Shown here: one piece after another, positions 46,119 to 53,440 of the stretch
How positions within the stretch are numbered: position 1 is the first letter of the stretch
How the letters are laid out: every line of letters starts with the position of its first letter
From: an uncultured Ruminococcus sp.
GTDB taxonomy: Bacteria > Bacillota > Clostridia > Oscillospirales > Ruminococcaceae
Assembly: GCA_900545345.1 (NCBI GenBank)
Contig: UQYQ01000003.1
Location: 62,001-126,000 of the forward strand
Length of the DNA stretch: 64,000 nt
Reading direction: 5' to 3'
The notes under the pieces: generated by a model
Databases searched by the model: none
What the model was told of the DNA's origin: nothing
The model's input: the letters and a program-made list of their open reading frames with translations, nothing else
Program-made: the position numbers and the translations under genes

Positions 46119-46584
46119 AGGATGTTATTATAGAACTCCACCGCTGACCCTAATACAACAAAAGGTTGCTCTCTGTTCTGTATACAAAGGTGCAAACTGT
46201 AGTATCAATAAAAAGAAAAACCAATTATTTTGGACTGGTAAAATAAAGCCTACAGCTCTGTCTAAAGAATATACTGTGGTTTTAGTATATCATCCTGGCA
46301 AAAGTCCGAAAGTTTGGGTGGTTGGCGACGAATTAGAAAAGCTGGATGATGCTAATTTCCCACATAAATTTGATATCGATACTGAAAATAAGATGGTGCG
46401 CATTTGTCTGTACAGATACTCTGAATTTAGTTCTTCCAAACTATTAGCCAATACTATCATTCCTTGGACGATTGAATGGTTGTATTACTACGAACTATGG
46501 CTTGCTACAGGAGAATGGTTAGGCGGTGGAGAGCACCCCGAGATTGGCAAACCTAAAACTGAGGACACAAGTGAAGAACAATAG
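46108..46584 (+). CDS. E2-like protein of type II-short CBASS
   Basis: 158 residues. The core resembles ubiquitin-E2 folds of CBASS: YTVVLVYHPGKSPKVWVVG, a candidate catalytic cysteine in VRICLYRYSEF, then NTIIPWTIEWLYYYELWLAT and GEWLGGGEHPE. It would prime or conjugate the CD-NTase. No E1 or JAB gene follows, matching type II-short systems. TTG start overlapping the CD-NTase stop; the ribosome site is weak, so coupling is likely. The family call is by pattern and needs structure prediction. Confidence 0.7.
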   Translation: MANKGCYYRTPPLTLIQQKVALCSVYKGANCSINKKKNQLFWTGKIKPTALSKEYTVVLVYHPGKSPKVWVVGDELEKLDDANFPHKFDIDTENKMVRICLYRYSEFSSSKLLANTIIPWTIEWLYYYELWLATGEWLGGGEHPEIGKPKTEDTSEEQ

Positions 46585-46622
46585 AAAGCGCTCAAGATAG
46601 GGCATATTGTTTGTGCCTATCC

Positions 46623-46641
46623 GTGGCAACAATATGGCAAC
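46623..46641 (+). other. Element 1 right integrase arm-site pair
   Basis: TGGCAAC twice, 11 bases apart, matching the left arm at 33564 except one base. About 100 bases inside the core. Confidence 0.65.
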
Positions 46642-46736
46642 AATAAATCGGATAGCGTATGCTGTACCGATAATACAAATAATGTAGATACTCTCTGCTA
46701 AATCTCATAAACAAATACGTTTAAGATCGATTTACA

Positions 46737-46752
46737 GGGAGCGAGTGGGAAT
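46737..46752 (+). other. Attachment core, middle
   Basis: gggagcGAGTGGGAAT; the same 16 bases occur at 56118, while the left core keeps the guaA version of the first six. Confidence 0.8.
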
Positions 46753-46812
46753 GATACCAAAAACGCTGAAAACCCGCATAAACACTGGGCTTTTGAGGAT
46801 TGAAAAGTCCCC

Positions 46813-46831
46813 GTGACAACGTTTTGACAAC
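46813..46831 (+). other. Element 2 left integrase arm-site pair
   Basis: gtgacaacgttttgacaac: two TGACAAC heptamers 11 bases apart. Confidence 0.65.
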
Positions 46832-46854
46832 AATTTCAGATTATTCATAAATAA

Positions 46855-46897
46855 AGAGCTAACAGATTTTTGTTATAAAGTCTGTTAGCTCTTTTTG
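46855..46897. terminator. Terminator at the left end of element 2
   Basis: Perfect 12-pair stem agagctaacaga/tctgttagctct then ttttt; counterpart of the hairpin at 33608. Confidence 0.85.
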
Positions 46898-46904
46898 TTG
46901 CTTT

Positions 46905-47369
46905 TTATTCTTCGGTTGACTTTTCTTTTTCTCTTTTTTCTTTACGAGTAGCAAGCCAAGCATTCAAGCCTATCTTGCCTATTGTAAGTAAAACTATCGC
47001 TATTACAGGAGCTAAGAATGGAGCAGATGTACCCAAGACAGGAGCAAGGGCAATGGATAGACCACCTACAATGTAACTTTGGACAACACCCGATTCCTTA
47101 AGGATTGCAAGTCTGCTATCCTTATACTTCTCATCTCCTGTAAAAAAGGCTTCTACTTCATCTAATACCTTTTCAAAGAAAATTGAGGGATTCTTTTGAG
47201 TCCCGAAAGGTACATTTGTAGGAATGGTTGCCGTCAGCCACTTATTTGCAACCAGTTCATAATCATTGGTTTGTTCATAAAGCTGATAGATGAGATTCTT
47301 TTGGTATGTACTCAATGTTTCAATCCAAGAGTCGGGATCAACATTAAATATTTCGCTAATATCGTTCAT
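46905..47369 (-). CDS. Small membrane protein paired with a trypsin-like protease
   Basis: 154 residues. The soluble N-terminal half (about 1-95) is helical with no motif I recognise. Two hydrophobic helices follow (YIVGGLSIALAPVLGTSAPF, LAPVIAIVLLTIGKIG), then a basic tail. Its start overlaps the protease stop by four bases, so the two are made together. The layout suggests a membrane-disrupting effector whose soluble part is cleaved or sensed by the protease; this is inference. Confidence 0.7.
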   Translation of the reverse strand: MNDISEIFNVDPDSWIETLSTYQKNLIYQLYEQTNDYELVANKWLTATIPTNVPFGTQKNPSIFFEKVLDEVEAFFTGDEKYKDSRLAILKESGVVQSYIVGGLSIALAPVLGTSAPFLAPVIAIVLLTIGKIGLNAWLATRKEKREKEKSTEE

Positions 47370-48022
47370 TCTAACATCTCCTTTATATATTCAGCAGAAA
47401 TAGCGTGTGTCGTTTGATGTAGGGTTTGTGGATCTATACCACCGATACTAATTGAACCATTTACCTGCGGTGCATACGAACCAATTAATATGCCTGCTAT
47501 AGCACGCTTTTCGGGTATTACGATTGGGCTACCTGATTGTCCAGGGCGAGATTGAATGTTCAACACAATGTTTTTGAGTTTTATGCCATTTGAATCAATA
47601 AGTATTTTTGCCCCAATTGAGGTATCTTGCTGAGTTAATACCATTCGTCCATGATTGGAATGAGGGTATCCAAAAACAGAAATCGCCTCGCCGACTTGAA
47701 CAGAATCAGTCGAATCTAAGATGAAAGTTGACTGAACTGTAGCAGGAACTTCTAATATACAAACATCTGCTATAGGATTTATTTCCTTAATTTTTGCAGG
47801 GATGTACTGTATTTCATTATTGGATGTATCCTGATAGTCTTGAATAGAATTAACCTTGTTCATTATGACTACTAAGCTACTGTCGTTATTTTCTGTTACG
47901 TGTGCAGCGGTAGCTAAAAGTCCCTTACGATTGATAAAAAAGGCAGTACCTAACAAAGTTACACCATTAGGCGTTACTCTTCCAACAGGATGCACCACAT
48001 AGCTAATATCTGTAAAATACAT
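47366..48022 (-). CDS. Trypsin-like serine protease (S1 fold) in a defence slot
   Basis: 218 residues with no signal peptide. The triad is H41 in LLATAAHVTEN, D86 in PIADVCIL and S163 in RPGQSGSPIVI. Cytoplasmic trypsin-like proteases are rare outside conflict systems (for example gasdermin or effector-associated modules). Its ATG overlaps the XRE stop by one base (TAATG), and it overlaps the membrane-protein gene downstream, so all three are coupled. Confidence 0.85.
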   Translation of the reverse strand: MYFTDISYVVHPVGRVTPNGVTLLGTAFFINRKGLLATAAHVTENNDSSLVVIMNKVNSIQDYQDTSNNEIQYIPAKIKEINPIADVCILEVPATVQSTFILDSTDSVQVGEAISVFGYPHSNHGRMVLTQQDTSIGAKILIDSNGIKLKNIVLNIQSRPGQSGSPIVIPEKRAIAGILIGSYAPQVNGSISIGGIDPQTLHQTTHAISAEYIKEMLE

Positions 48023-48528
48023 TAGAATTCCTCCGTTTTCTTTTCTGCACGAATTTTATCAAGTGTTTCCCTTGTGCGTTGCACCTCTACTTCGGGGTAT
48101 GTATAACGCCAATGGTCATATTCCTCTTTGCTGATTTCGCCGTTGCGATATTTCTCCGCCTCTTTCTGCCAAGCGGAAAAACGCTCAAGCAGAGAAATGT
48201 AAGATGTCGCTCTGTTCTTATCAAGACGAATGCAAATCTCGTCGTCGAGCTTGTCGATTTTCAAGCCGTAAATGTCCTCTAATGCAAACAGCGTGTGCAT
48301 AAAGCCGAGGTCAGTATCAATGTCGGGAACATTCAGAGCCATAGTAGAAACACCTAATACATTCGCAAGTGCTTCTGTTAAATCAGCTTTGGGGCATCTT
48401 GAACCAGATTCATATTGTGCCATACGAATATCGGCGGTTTTCTCAGGAAAACCGACCTGAACACCGAGGAACTTTTGTGTCATACCTTTTAGATTTCGAA
48501 AAAATCTTATTCTTTCACCGATTGCCAT
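48022..48528 (-). CDS. XRE-family repressor of element 2
   Basis: 168 residues from the ATG at 48528 (AAGGAGTG upstream). HTH AIGERIRFFRNLKGMTQKFLG, then MAQYESGSRCPKADL; C-terminal EKYRNGEISKEEYDHWRYTYP. Close homologue of the element 1 repressor. It is divergent from the integrase operon, whose promoter carries a perfect palindrome in its spacer. Confidence 0.88.
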   Translation of the reverse strand: MAIGERIRFFRNLKGMTQKFLGVQVGFPEKTADIRMAQYESGSRCPKADLTEALANVLGVSTMALNVPDIDTDLGFMHTLFALEDIYGLKIDKLDDEICIRLDKNRATSYISLLERFSAWQKEAEKYRNGEISKEEYDHWRYTYPEVEVQRTRETLDKIRAEKKTEEF

Positions 48529-48562
48529 AGTAAATACACTCCTTACAATACGTTGTGTAATG

Positions 48563-48592
48563 AGTATAGCATATACAGTTAGCATAAGTCAA
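48563..48592 (-). promoter_or_regulatory. Promoter of the element 2 XRE gene
   Basis: TTGACT, 18-base spacer, TGCTATACT on the minus strand. Confidence 0.65.
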
Positions 48593-48633
48593 GATAACTA
48601 AAGCAAAAAAGTAAAGATTTTTTCAAAAAACTA

Positions 48634-48662
48634 TTGACTTAACGGAAATCCGTTAGTATAAT
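48634..48662 (+). promoter_or_regulatory. Operator-bearing promoter of the element 2 integrase operon
   Basis: TTGACT, 17-base spacer, TATAAT. The spacer holds taacgga-aa-tccgtta, a perfect palindrome suited to a dimeric XRE repressor blocking RNA polymerase. Confidence 0.7.
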
Positions 48663-48849
48663 AATGTTAAGCAAATTGCGTTAGTGTGTTTGCAAGCAAC
48701 TGAATGACCGTCCAAGTTGGATACTCCGCCAAGACCTTCCGAAAGGGAGCGAGCGAGAAAACGCCGCTGAAAAGCAGGGGTAGGAACGGCACTTGGGTAG
48801 AACGGCAAAATCAAACACAGCATTAAAAACAAGGAAAGGAGGTAGTGCA
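48663..48849 (+). other. Untranslated leader of the element 2 integrase operon
   Basis: GC-rich stretch without a gene I can support. It holds gggagcgagcgag, partly like the attachment core, which I take as chance. Confidence 0.5.
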
Positions 48850-49050
48850 ATTTTTGAAGATTATTATATGACCGCAGATGATGTTGCAAAGGCACTCAAG
48901 ATTTCCAAATCATTTGCTTATAAGGTGATACGGAAAATGAACGCCGAACTGCAAGAACAAGGATTTTTCACAATGGCGGGTAAAGTCAACAAACAATTCT
49001 TTTTAGACAAAACCTGCTACAATGCAGCCAAAGTTAAGGAAAGGAAGTGA
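48850..49050 (+). CDS. Excisionase-like protein, element 2, probable ATT start
   Basis: About 66 residues; HTH MTADDVAKALKISKSFAYKV aligns with the element 1 excisionase. There is no ATG/GTG/TTG at good spacing from the strong AGGAGG (48837-48842). ATT at 48850 is seven bases away and aligns exactly with the ATG of element 1. The next in-frame ATG (48868) would remove six residues and lies 25 bases from the ribosome site. Confidence 0.72.
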   Translation: MFEDYYMTADDVAKALKISKSFAYKVIRKMNAELQEQGFFTMAGKVNKQFFLDKTCYNAAKVKERK

Positions 49051-49055
49051 TAAAA

Positions 49056-50147
49056 ATGGCTGTTTATAAAGATGAAAAGACAAATACTTGGATGGTTTAC
49101 TACCGAGTAACCGATTGGAAAGGAGATCGAAAGCAAAGCACAAAGCGAGATTTCCCAACTAAGCGAGAAGCACTTGCTTGGGAACGTGAGTTTTTGAACA
49201 AGACTCGGGCTGATCTCAGTATGACCTTTGCGAGCTTTATTGAAACCTATACGGCGGATATGAAGAATCGCATTAAGGAAAACACTTGGCACACGAAGGA
49301 GCATATTATACGCACAAAAATCTTGCCGTACTTCGGCAAGCGCAAAATCAGCGATATTCAACCGAGAGATATTATCGCTTGGCAGAATGAAATGATTAAG
49401 GGTTGCGATAAGAACGGCAAGAAATACTCTCCCGTGCACCTAAAAACGCTCCACAATCAGCTCAGCGCCATTTTCAATCACGCCGTTAAGTTCTATGGAT
49501 TGAAAGAAAATCCCGCCGCTAAGGTCGGAAATATGGGTAAGGCAAGAAGCCGTGAAATGCTATTTTGGACACAAGAAGAATATCAGAAATTTGCCTTTGC
49601 GGTAATGGACAAACCCGTATCCTATTACGCATTTGAAATGCTGTATTGGTGCGGTATCCGTGAGGGTGAACTGTTAGCATTGACCGCCGGCGACTTTGAT
49701 TTTGAGCGTGGTACGGTCACAATCAATAAGTCCTATCAGCGCATTGACGGCAGGGATGTTATTACCGAACCGAAAACGCCGAAAAGCAACCGAGTGATAA
49801 AAATGCCCGATTTTCTTATTGAAGAAATCAAAGAATACCTTGCTAAGCTCTACGGTCTGCAAAAGAATGACCGAGTGTTTAATATCACAAAGAACTATCT
49901 GCACCGTGAAATGACAAGGGGCGCAGACGAAGCAGGGGTTAAGCGTATCCGCATTCACGATCTGCGACACAGCCACATTTCACTCTTAATTGAAATGGGA
50001 TATTCGGCCGTGGCAATTGCCGACCGTGTAGGACACGAAAGCATTGACATAACTTATCAATACGCACACCTGTTTCCGTCAAAGCAGGCGGAAATGGCAG
50101 ATAGATTAGATGATTTAGGGAAAGGAGATTTTGAAAATGTCGGCTAA
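49056..50147 (+). CDS. Tyrosine recombinase/integrase, element 2
   Basis: 363 residues. Same domain order as the element 1 integrase: arm-binding start (YKDEKTNTWMVYYRVTDWKG), catalytic R in CGIREGELLAL, HDLRHSHISLL, GHESIDIT and the tyrosine in YQYAHLFPSKQ. The catalytic domain is highly similar and the core is the same, while the arm sites differ by G-to-A changes in each heptamer. The ATG at 49056 is preferred over a GTG nine bases earlier. Confidence 0.95.
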   Translation: MAVYKDEKTNTWMVYYRVTDWKGDRKQSTKRDFPTKREALAWEREFLNKTRADLSMTFASFIETYTADMKNRIKENTWHTKEHIIRTKILPYFGKRKISDIQPRDIIAWQNEMIKGCDKNGKKYSPVHLKTLHNQLSAIFNHAVKFYGLKENPAAKVGNMGKARSREMLFWTQEEYQKFAFAVMDKPVSYYAFEMLYWCGIREGELLALTAGDFDFERGTVTINKSYQRIDGRDVITEPKTPKSNRVIKMPDFLIEEIKEYLAKLYGLQKNDRVFNITKNYLHREMTRGADEAGVKRIRIHDLRHSHISLLIEMGYSAVAIADRVGHESIDITYQYAHLFPSKQAEMADRLDDLGKGDFENVG

Positions 50148-50463
50148 GAACAGGGATAACAAAAACCGTTGGAGAAATATCACGGTAGGATTTCGGGTAT
50201 CACCCGAAGAACACGAAACGATAAACCGTATCGTGGCGCTGTCGGGACTCACGAAACAAGAATACTGTTACCGTAAGTGTACCGACCGTGAAATTGTGGT
50301 GGAAGGAAATCCGAGAGTGTATAAGGCTCTCAAAATGGAACTCGCCGCCGTACTTGACGAACTGAAGCGTATCGAAAGCGGCGTCAATGTCAGCGGTGAC
50401 TTGCTTGAAGTAATCGACCAAATCAATAAAACCTTGTATGGATTAAAGGAGGAATTTGAATGA
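50137..50463 (+). CDS. MobC-like mobilization accessory protein, element 2
   Basis: 108 residues; RHH-like start (RNITVGFRVSPEEHETINRI, SGLTKQEYCYRKC). Overlaps both the integrase 3' end and the RepA-like start (ATGA-type). Same role as its element 1 homologue. Confidence 0.8.
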   Translation: MSAKNRDNKNRWRNITVGFRVSPEEHETINRIVALSGLTKQEYCYRKCTDREIVVEGNPRVYKALKMELAAVLDELKRIESGVNVSGDLLEVIDQINKTLYGLKEEFE

Positions 50464-51593
50464 CCAATATAACGGAAAAGACTGCCCCAAATGTATCTGT
50501 TGGCGCAGATACGGAGCAGCCTTCTCTAAAATCTACTGCAAATATTATAACCACCGAAGATGAAAATTTCAAGGGTTTTGAGGAAATTCAGCGTGAAATG
50601 ATACGAATGATGGACCCGTCCTATCTCAAAACCGTATCAATGACCGAACTGTACGACAACGTTTACAAAAGCAAGCCGCCGCTGATTGACGGCTTGCTCT
50701 ATCCGGGAACGTATATCTTCGCAGGCGCACCCAAGCTCGGCAAAAGTTTTCTGATGGCGCAGTTGGCATATCACGTCAGCACGGGAACTCCGCTATGGAA
50801 CTATACCGTCCGAAAAGGAACGGCATTATATCTCGCTCTTGAAGATGATTACCGCCGCCTTCAGGAACGCTTATATCGAATGTTCGGAATGGAGAGCGCA
50901 GACAATCTGCACTTCTCTGTTTCGGCAGGTCAGATCGGCAAGGGACTTGATGAACAGTTGCAGGGGTTTGTTACCGAACACCTCGACACCAAGCTCATAA
51001 TCATAGACACGCTCCAAAAGGTGCGTGAGGTTGGCGGCGATAATTATAGTTACGCCAACGATTATGAAATCATCAACCGTATCAAAAAGTTTACCGACCG
51101 CTACGGCATTTGTGTTTTAATCGTACACCACACCCGAAAGCAAAACGCCGATGATAAGTTCGATATGATTTCCGGCACGACGGCTTTGCTCGGTGCAGCA
51201 GACGGCGGCTTCATTTTGCAAAAGGAGAAGCGCACAAGCAACAATGCCACCCTTGAGGTATCGGGCAGAGATCAACCCGACCAAAAGCTACACCTTGTCC
51301 GCAATACCGAAACTCTGTTATGGGAATTAGAGAGAGTGGAAACGGAACTTTGGAAAGAGCCGCCCGAACCTTTACTAGAAAAGGTGGCGGCGTTTATCAC
51401 CGCAGACAATGCTGAGTGGTACGGTTCACCAACGGAGCTTGCCGAGGTGCTTGGCGTTGATATGAAAGCCAACGCTTTGTCGATGAAGCTGAATATCAAT
51501 GCAGGGCGTTTGTTCAAGGAGTACGGGATCTGCTACGAGAACAAACGCTGTCACGATGGCCGTAAGGTACGCCTACACCTTGAGCAAGCGTGA
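50460..51593 (+). CDS. RepA-like helicase/RecA-fold ATPase, element 2
   Basis: 377 residues; Walker A FAGAPKLGKSFLMAQLA, Walker B KLIIIDTLQKV, and HHTRKQNADDKFDMISGT, as in element 1. A 30-base stretch near the start is identical at the DNA level in both elements. A large inverted repeat begins at the stop. Confidence 0.86.
   Translation: MTNITEKTAPNVSVGADTEQPSLKSTANIITTEDENFKGFEEIQREMIRMMDPSYLKTVSMTELYDNVYKSKPPLIDGLLYPGTYIFAGAPKLGKSFLMAQLAYHVSTGTPLWNYTVRKGTALYLALEDDYRRLQERLYRMFGMESADNLHFSVSAGQIGKGLDEQLQGFVTEHLDTKLIIIDTLQKVREVGGDNYSYANDYEIINRIKKFTDRYGICVLIVHHTRKQNADDKFDMISGTTALLGAADGGFILQKEKRTSNNATLEVSGRDQPDQKLHLVRNTETLLWELERVETELWKEPPEPLLEKVAAFITADNAEWYGSPTELAEVLGVDMKANALSMKLNINAGRLFKEYGICYENKRCHDGRKVRLHLEQA
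50490..50519 (+). promoter_or_regulatory. Conserved palindrome inside the repA 5' end, element 2
   Basis: Identical to 36829-36858; contains gtatctg-ttggcg-cagatac. Confidence 0.5.
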
Positions 51594-51597
51594 CGAT

Positions 51598-51665
51598 GCG
51601 TGTCGGTCGTGACGGTGTTATAGGTGGTAGCAAAAACATCGTCACCATCGTCACAGACCGACACG
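51598..51665. repeat. Inverted repeat after repA, element 2 (origin candidate)
   Basis: gcgtgtcggtc...gtgacggtg pairs with caccatcgtcac...gaccgacacgc: 11 perfect outer pairs plus an interrupted inner stem. It is a clearer version of the repeat at 37928. Confidence 0.5.
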
Positions 51666-51771
51666 CTAAGTTTAGCGGAGTGTGCAGAGAGTGCCTTTTC
51701 AAAGGCGGCTCTTTGCCTCTCGGAGAGCCCACGACATCTTTACAGCCGAAGTGCTGAAAGTGTCATAGTGG

Positions 51772-51799
51772 GTTACACACTTTGAAAAAGTTGTGTAAC
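51772..51799. other. oriT-like hairpin, element 2
   Basis: Stem gttacaca/tgtgtaac, 44 bases before the relaxase ATG. Element 1 has a GTTAC...GTAAC stem at the same place. Confidence 0.45.
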
Positions 51800-51842
51800 T
51801 GCGGCTCCCGAAAGTTCGCCAACAGAAAGGAAGTGAGAACGG

Positions 51843-53108
51843 ATGGCGAAAGAAAATTTTTGTGTTGCCCGTGTCGAAACCCGCACAAGAGCATCGGTGG
51901 GCAAGTTCGAGCGACATATCGAGCGTAAAAACGAAAGCTACGAAAATATGAATGTTGACCTATCCCGTACCCCGATGAACGTGAGTTTTAAGGGTTGCGG
52001 TGAGCAGACCTATAACGAATATCTTGACGAGTTAATCGCCGCAGGAACGGTCTCGCTGAAAGGATTGAAACCCGATGCCACCGTCTTTGACGAAATGATT
52101 ATGGATGTAAATACCGATTATTTCGAGCAGAATGGCGGCTACGAATACGCTTGCCGCTTCTATGAAGAAGCGTTCCACTTTGCCGAAAAAATATATGGCA
52201 AGGACAATATAATCTCTGCTGTGATGCACGCTGACGAATTAAATGTCGCTATGACCGAGAAATACGGCAGACCGATTTACCATTACCATCTGCACATTAT
52301 GGCTCTACCGGTGGTGGATAAAGAAGTGCGTTGGTCGAAGCGTTGCAAAGATCCCGAACTTGTCGGCAAGATCAAAGAGGTCATTCACCAAGTCAGCCAT
52401 TCAAAAAAATGGCGGTCTGAAAAAGCAGTTGATGAAGATGGAAATCCTATCCTTAACAGCAAGGGAAAGCAAATTTATCACGCTTCTTACAGTATATTGC
52501 AAGACAAGTTTTTTGAGCATATGCAGGGCGCAGGCTTCACGGGTTTTATTCGTGGAGAACGTGGCAGCACCGCCGAAAATCTGACCTCTCTGGAATATAA
52601 AATAAAACAAGACGAGAAACGATTAGCCGAACTTTCTGAAAGGATTAACGACGAGCAGTTGCGTTATGACGATAATCACAATGCTTTTATGACTTTCGCA
52701 GAAATTGACGATTCGGGTAAAAAATCCATCACGGGCAAGTTTACAGTGTCGGCAGAAGATTATAAAAAGCTGACCACCCTTGCCAAGCGGAGCTATTCGG
52801 CGGTATCTGAAGCGAAAAAATTACAAGAAGAAAATCATAATTTATCACGCCGGATATGGTCGCTTCAATCGGAAGTATCACAACTGCGACAGGCACTATC
52901 GGAGCTAACGGAGAAATGCAGACCGTATCTTGAAGCATTGAAGGCGGCTCCAAAGGTGGTTAAGGAATTTATAGACGGTATCCTTGAACGCTTCAAAAGC
53001 AGGAAAAGAGCATCGAATATGAGCCGATTCCTGCACCAAAAACACACACCCAAGAGCGTGGGAAACGCTCAAAAAATAATAATATCGAAAGGTAGGAAAT
53101 CATTATGA
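51843..53108 (+). CDS. MobV/Pre-type relaxase, element 2
   Basis: 421 residues. N-terminal motif FERHIERKNESYENMNVDLS with the conserved asparagine; the HUH metal site is in YHYHLHIMALPVV. A long coiled coil (KIKQDEKRLAELSERIND, EAKKLQEENHNLSRRIWS) and a basic C-terminus follow. It nicks oriT and leads the strand in mobilisation. It is not closely related to the element 1 relaxase, so the relaxase module has been exchanged. Intact, unlike element 1. Confidence 0.85.
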   Translation: MAKENFCVARVETRTRASVGKFERHIERKNESYENMNVDLSRTPMNVSFKGCGEQTYNEYLDELIAAGTVSLKGLKPDATVFDEMIMDVNTDYFEQNGGYEYACRFYEEAFHFAEKIYGKDNIISAVMHADELNVAMTEKYGRPIYHYHLHIMALPVVDKEVRWSKRCKDPELVGKIKEVIHQVSHSKKWRSEKAVDEDGNPILNSKGKQIYHASYSILQDKFFEHMQGAGFTGFIRGERGSTAENLTSLEYKIKQDEKRLAELSERINDEQLRYDDNHNAFMTFAEIDDSGKKSITGKFTVSAEDYKKLTTLAKRSYSAVSEAKKLQEENHNLSRRIWSLQSEVSQLRQALSELTEKCRPYLEALKAAPKVVKEFIDGILERFKSRKRASNMSRFLHQKHTPKSVGNAQKIIISKGRKSL

Positions 53109-53356
53109 AAAAGCATTTCACAGATGAAAGAACGGGTATCGGTTACACCTTGCAGGGAGATTATTATCTGCCCGACCTTGCATTACCCGCCGAAGAGCAA
53201 GTTGAAGTTGGCGTTTGGGGACAGCGGCATTTGCAGTATATAAAGGCGCACCGCAAAGGGTTTTATACGACCTTGCTCACAAAATGCGAACTAAACAGAC
53301 ACCTTGCCGATGTAAACAATCAGGCTGAGGATATGTTTTTTCGTCTTCAAATTTAG
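53105..53356 (+). CDS. TnpV family protein, shortened, element 2
   Basis: 83 residues: YTLQGDYYLPDLALP, VGVWGQRHLQYIKAHRKGFY, then it stops at FFRLQI, about 40 residues earlier than the element 1 copy. The end coincides with the change to AT-rich cargo, so truncation by cargo insertion is likely. Overlaps the relaxase by four bases. Confidence 0.75.
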   Translation: MKKHFTDERTGIGYTLQGDYYLPDLALPAEEQVEVGVWGQRHLQYIKAHRKGFYTTLLTKCELNRHLADVNNQAEDMFFRLQI

Positions 53357-53440
53357 AACACAGCTTAAATCTCCTTGAAATGTTGAAAAAACTGTCGAAA
53401 TAATGTATAATAAAAAATCATACTGATAGGAGATATGGCT

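Larger units (their letters stand above)
33495..46752 (+). mobile_element. Integrative mobilizable element 1 (guaA 3' end), about 13.2 kb
   Basis: Bounded by GAGTGGGAAT at 33495 (end of guaA) and 46743. Internal arm sites gtggcaacaaaatggcaac (33564) and gtggcaacaatatggcaac (46623) are in the same orientation. Backbone: XRE repressor, excisionase-like protein, integrase, MobC-like, RepA-like, MobV (frameshifted), TnpV. Cargo: Abi_C protein, a two-methylase/HNH restriction-modification system, and type II-short CBASS. No type IV secretion genes, so transfer would need a helper. Confidence 0.85.
46585..46904. other. Junction between the tandem elements
   Basis: Non-coding, about 320 bases. It holds the element 1 right arm site, the middle attachment core, the element 2 left arm site and the element 2 left terminator, in that order. 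Confidence 0.8.

Noticed and set aside
48749..48761. gggagcgagcgag in the element 2 leader looks like the start of the attachment core
   Set aside because: Only the first nine bases match; the GTGGGAAT part is missing and no boundary or gene change occurs here.
36829..50519. The 30-base identity in both repA genes as a CRISPR-like or IS repeat
   Set aside because: It is in frame, at the same codons in homologous genes; a conserved site within the gene explains it better.
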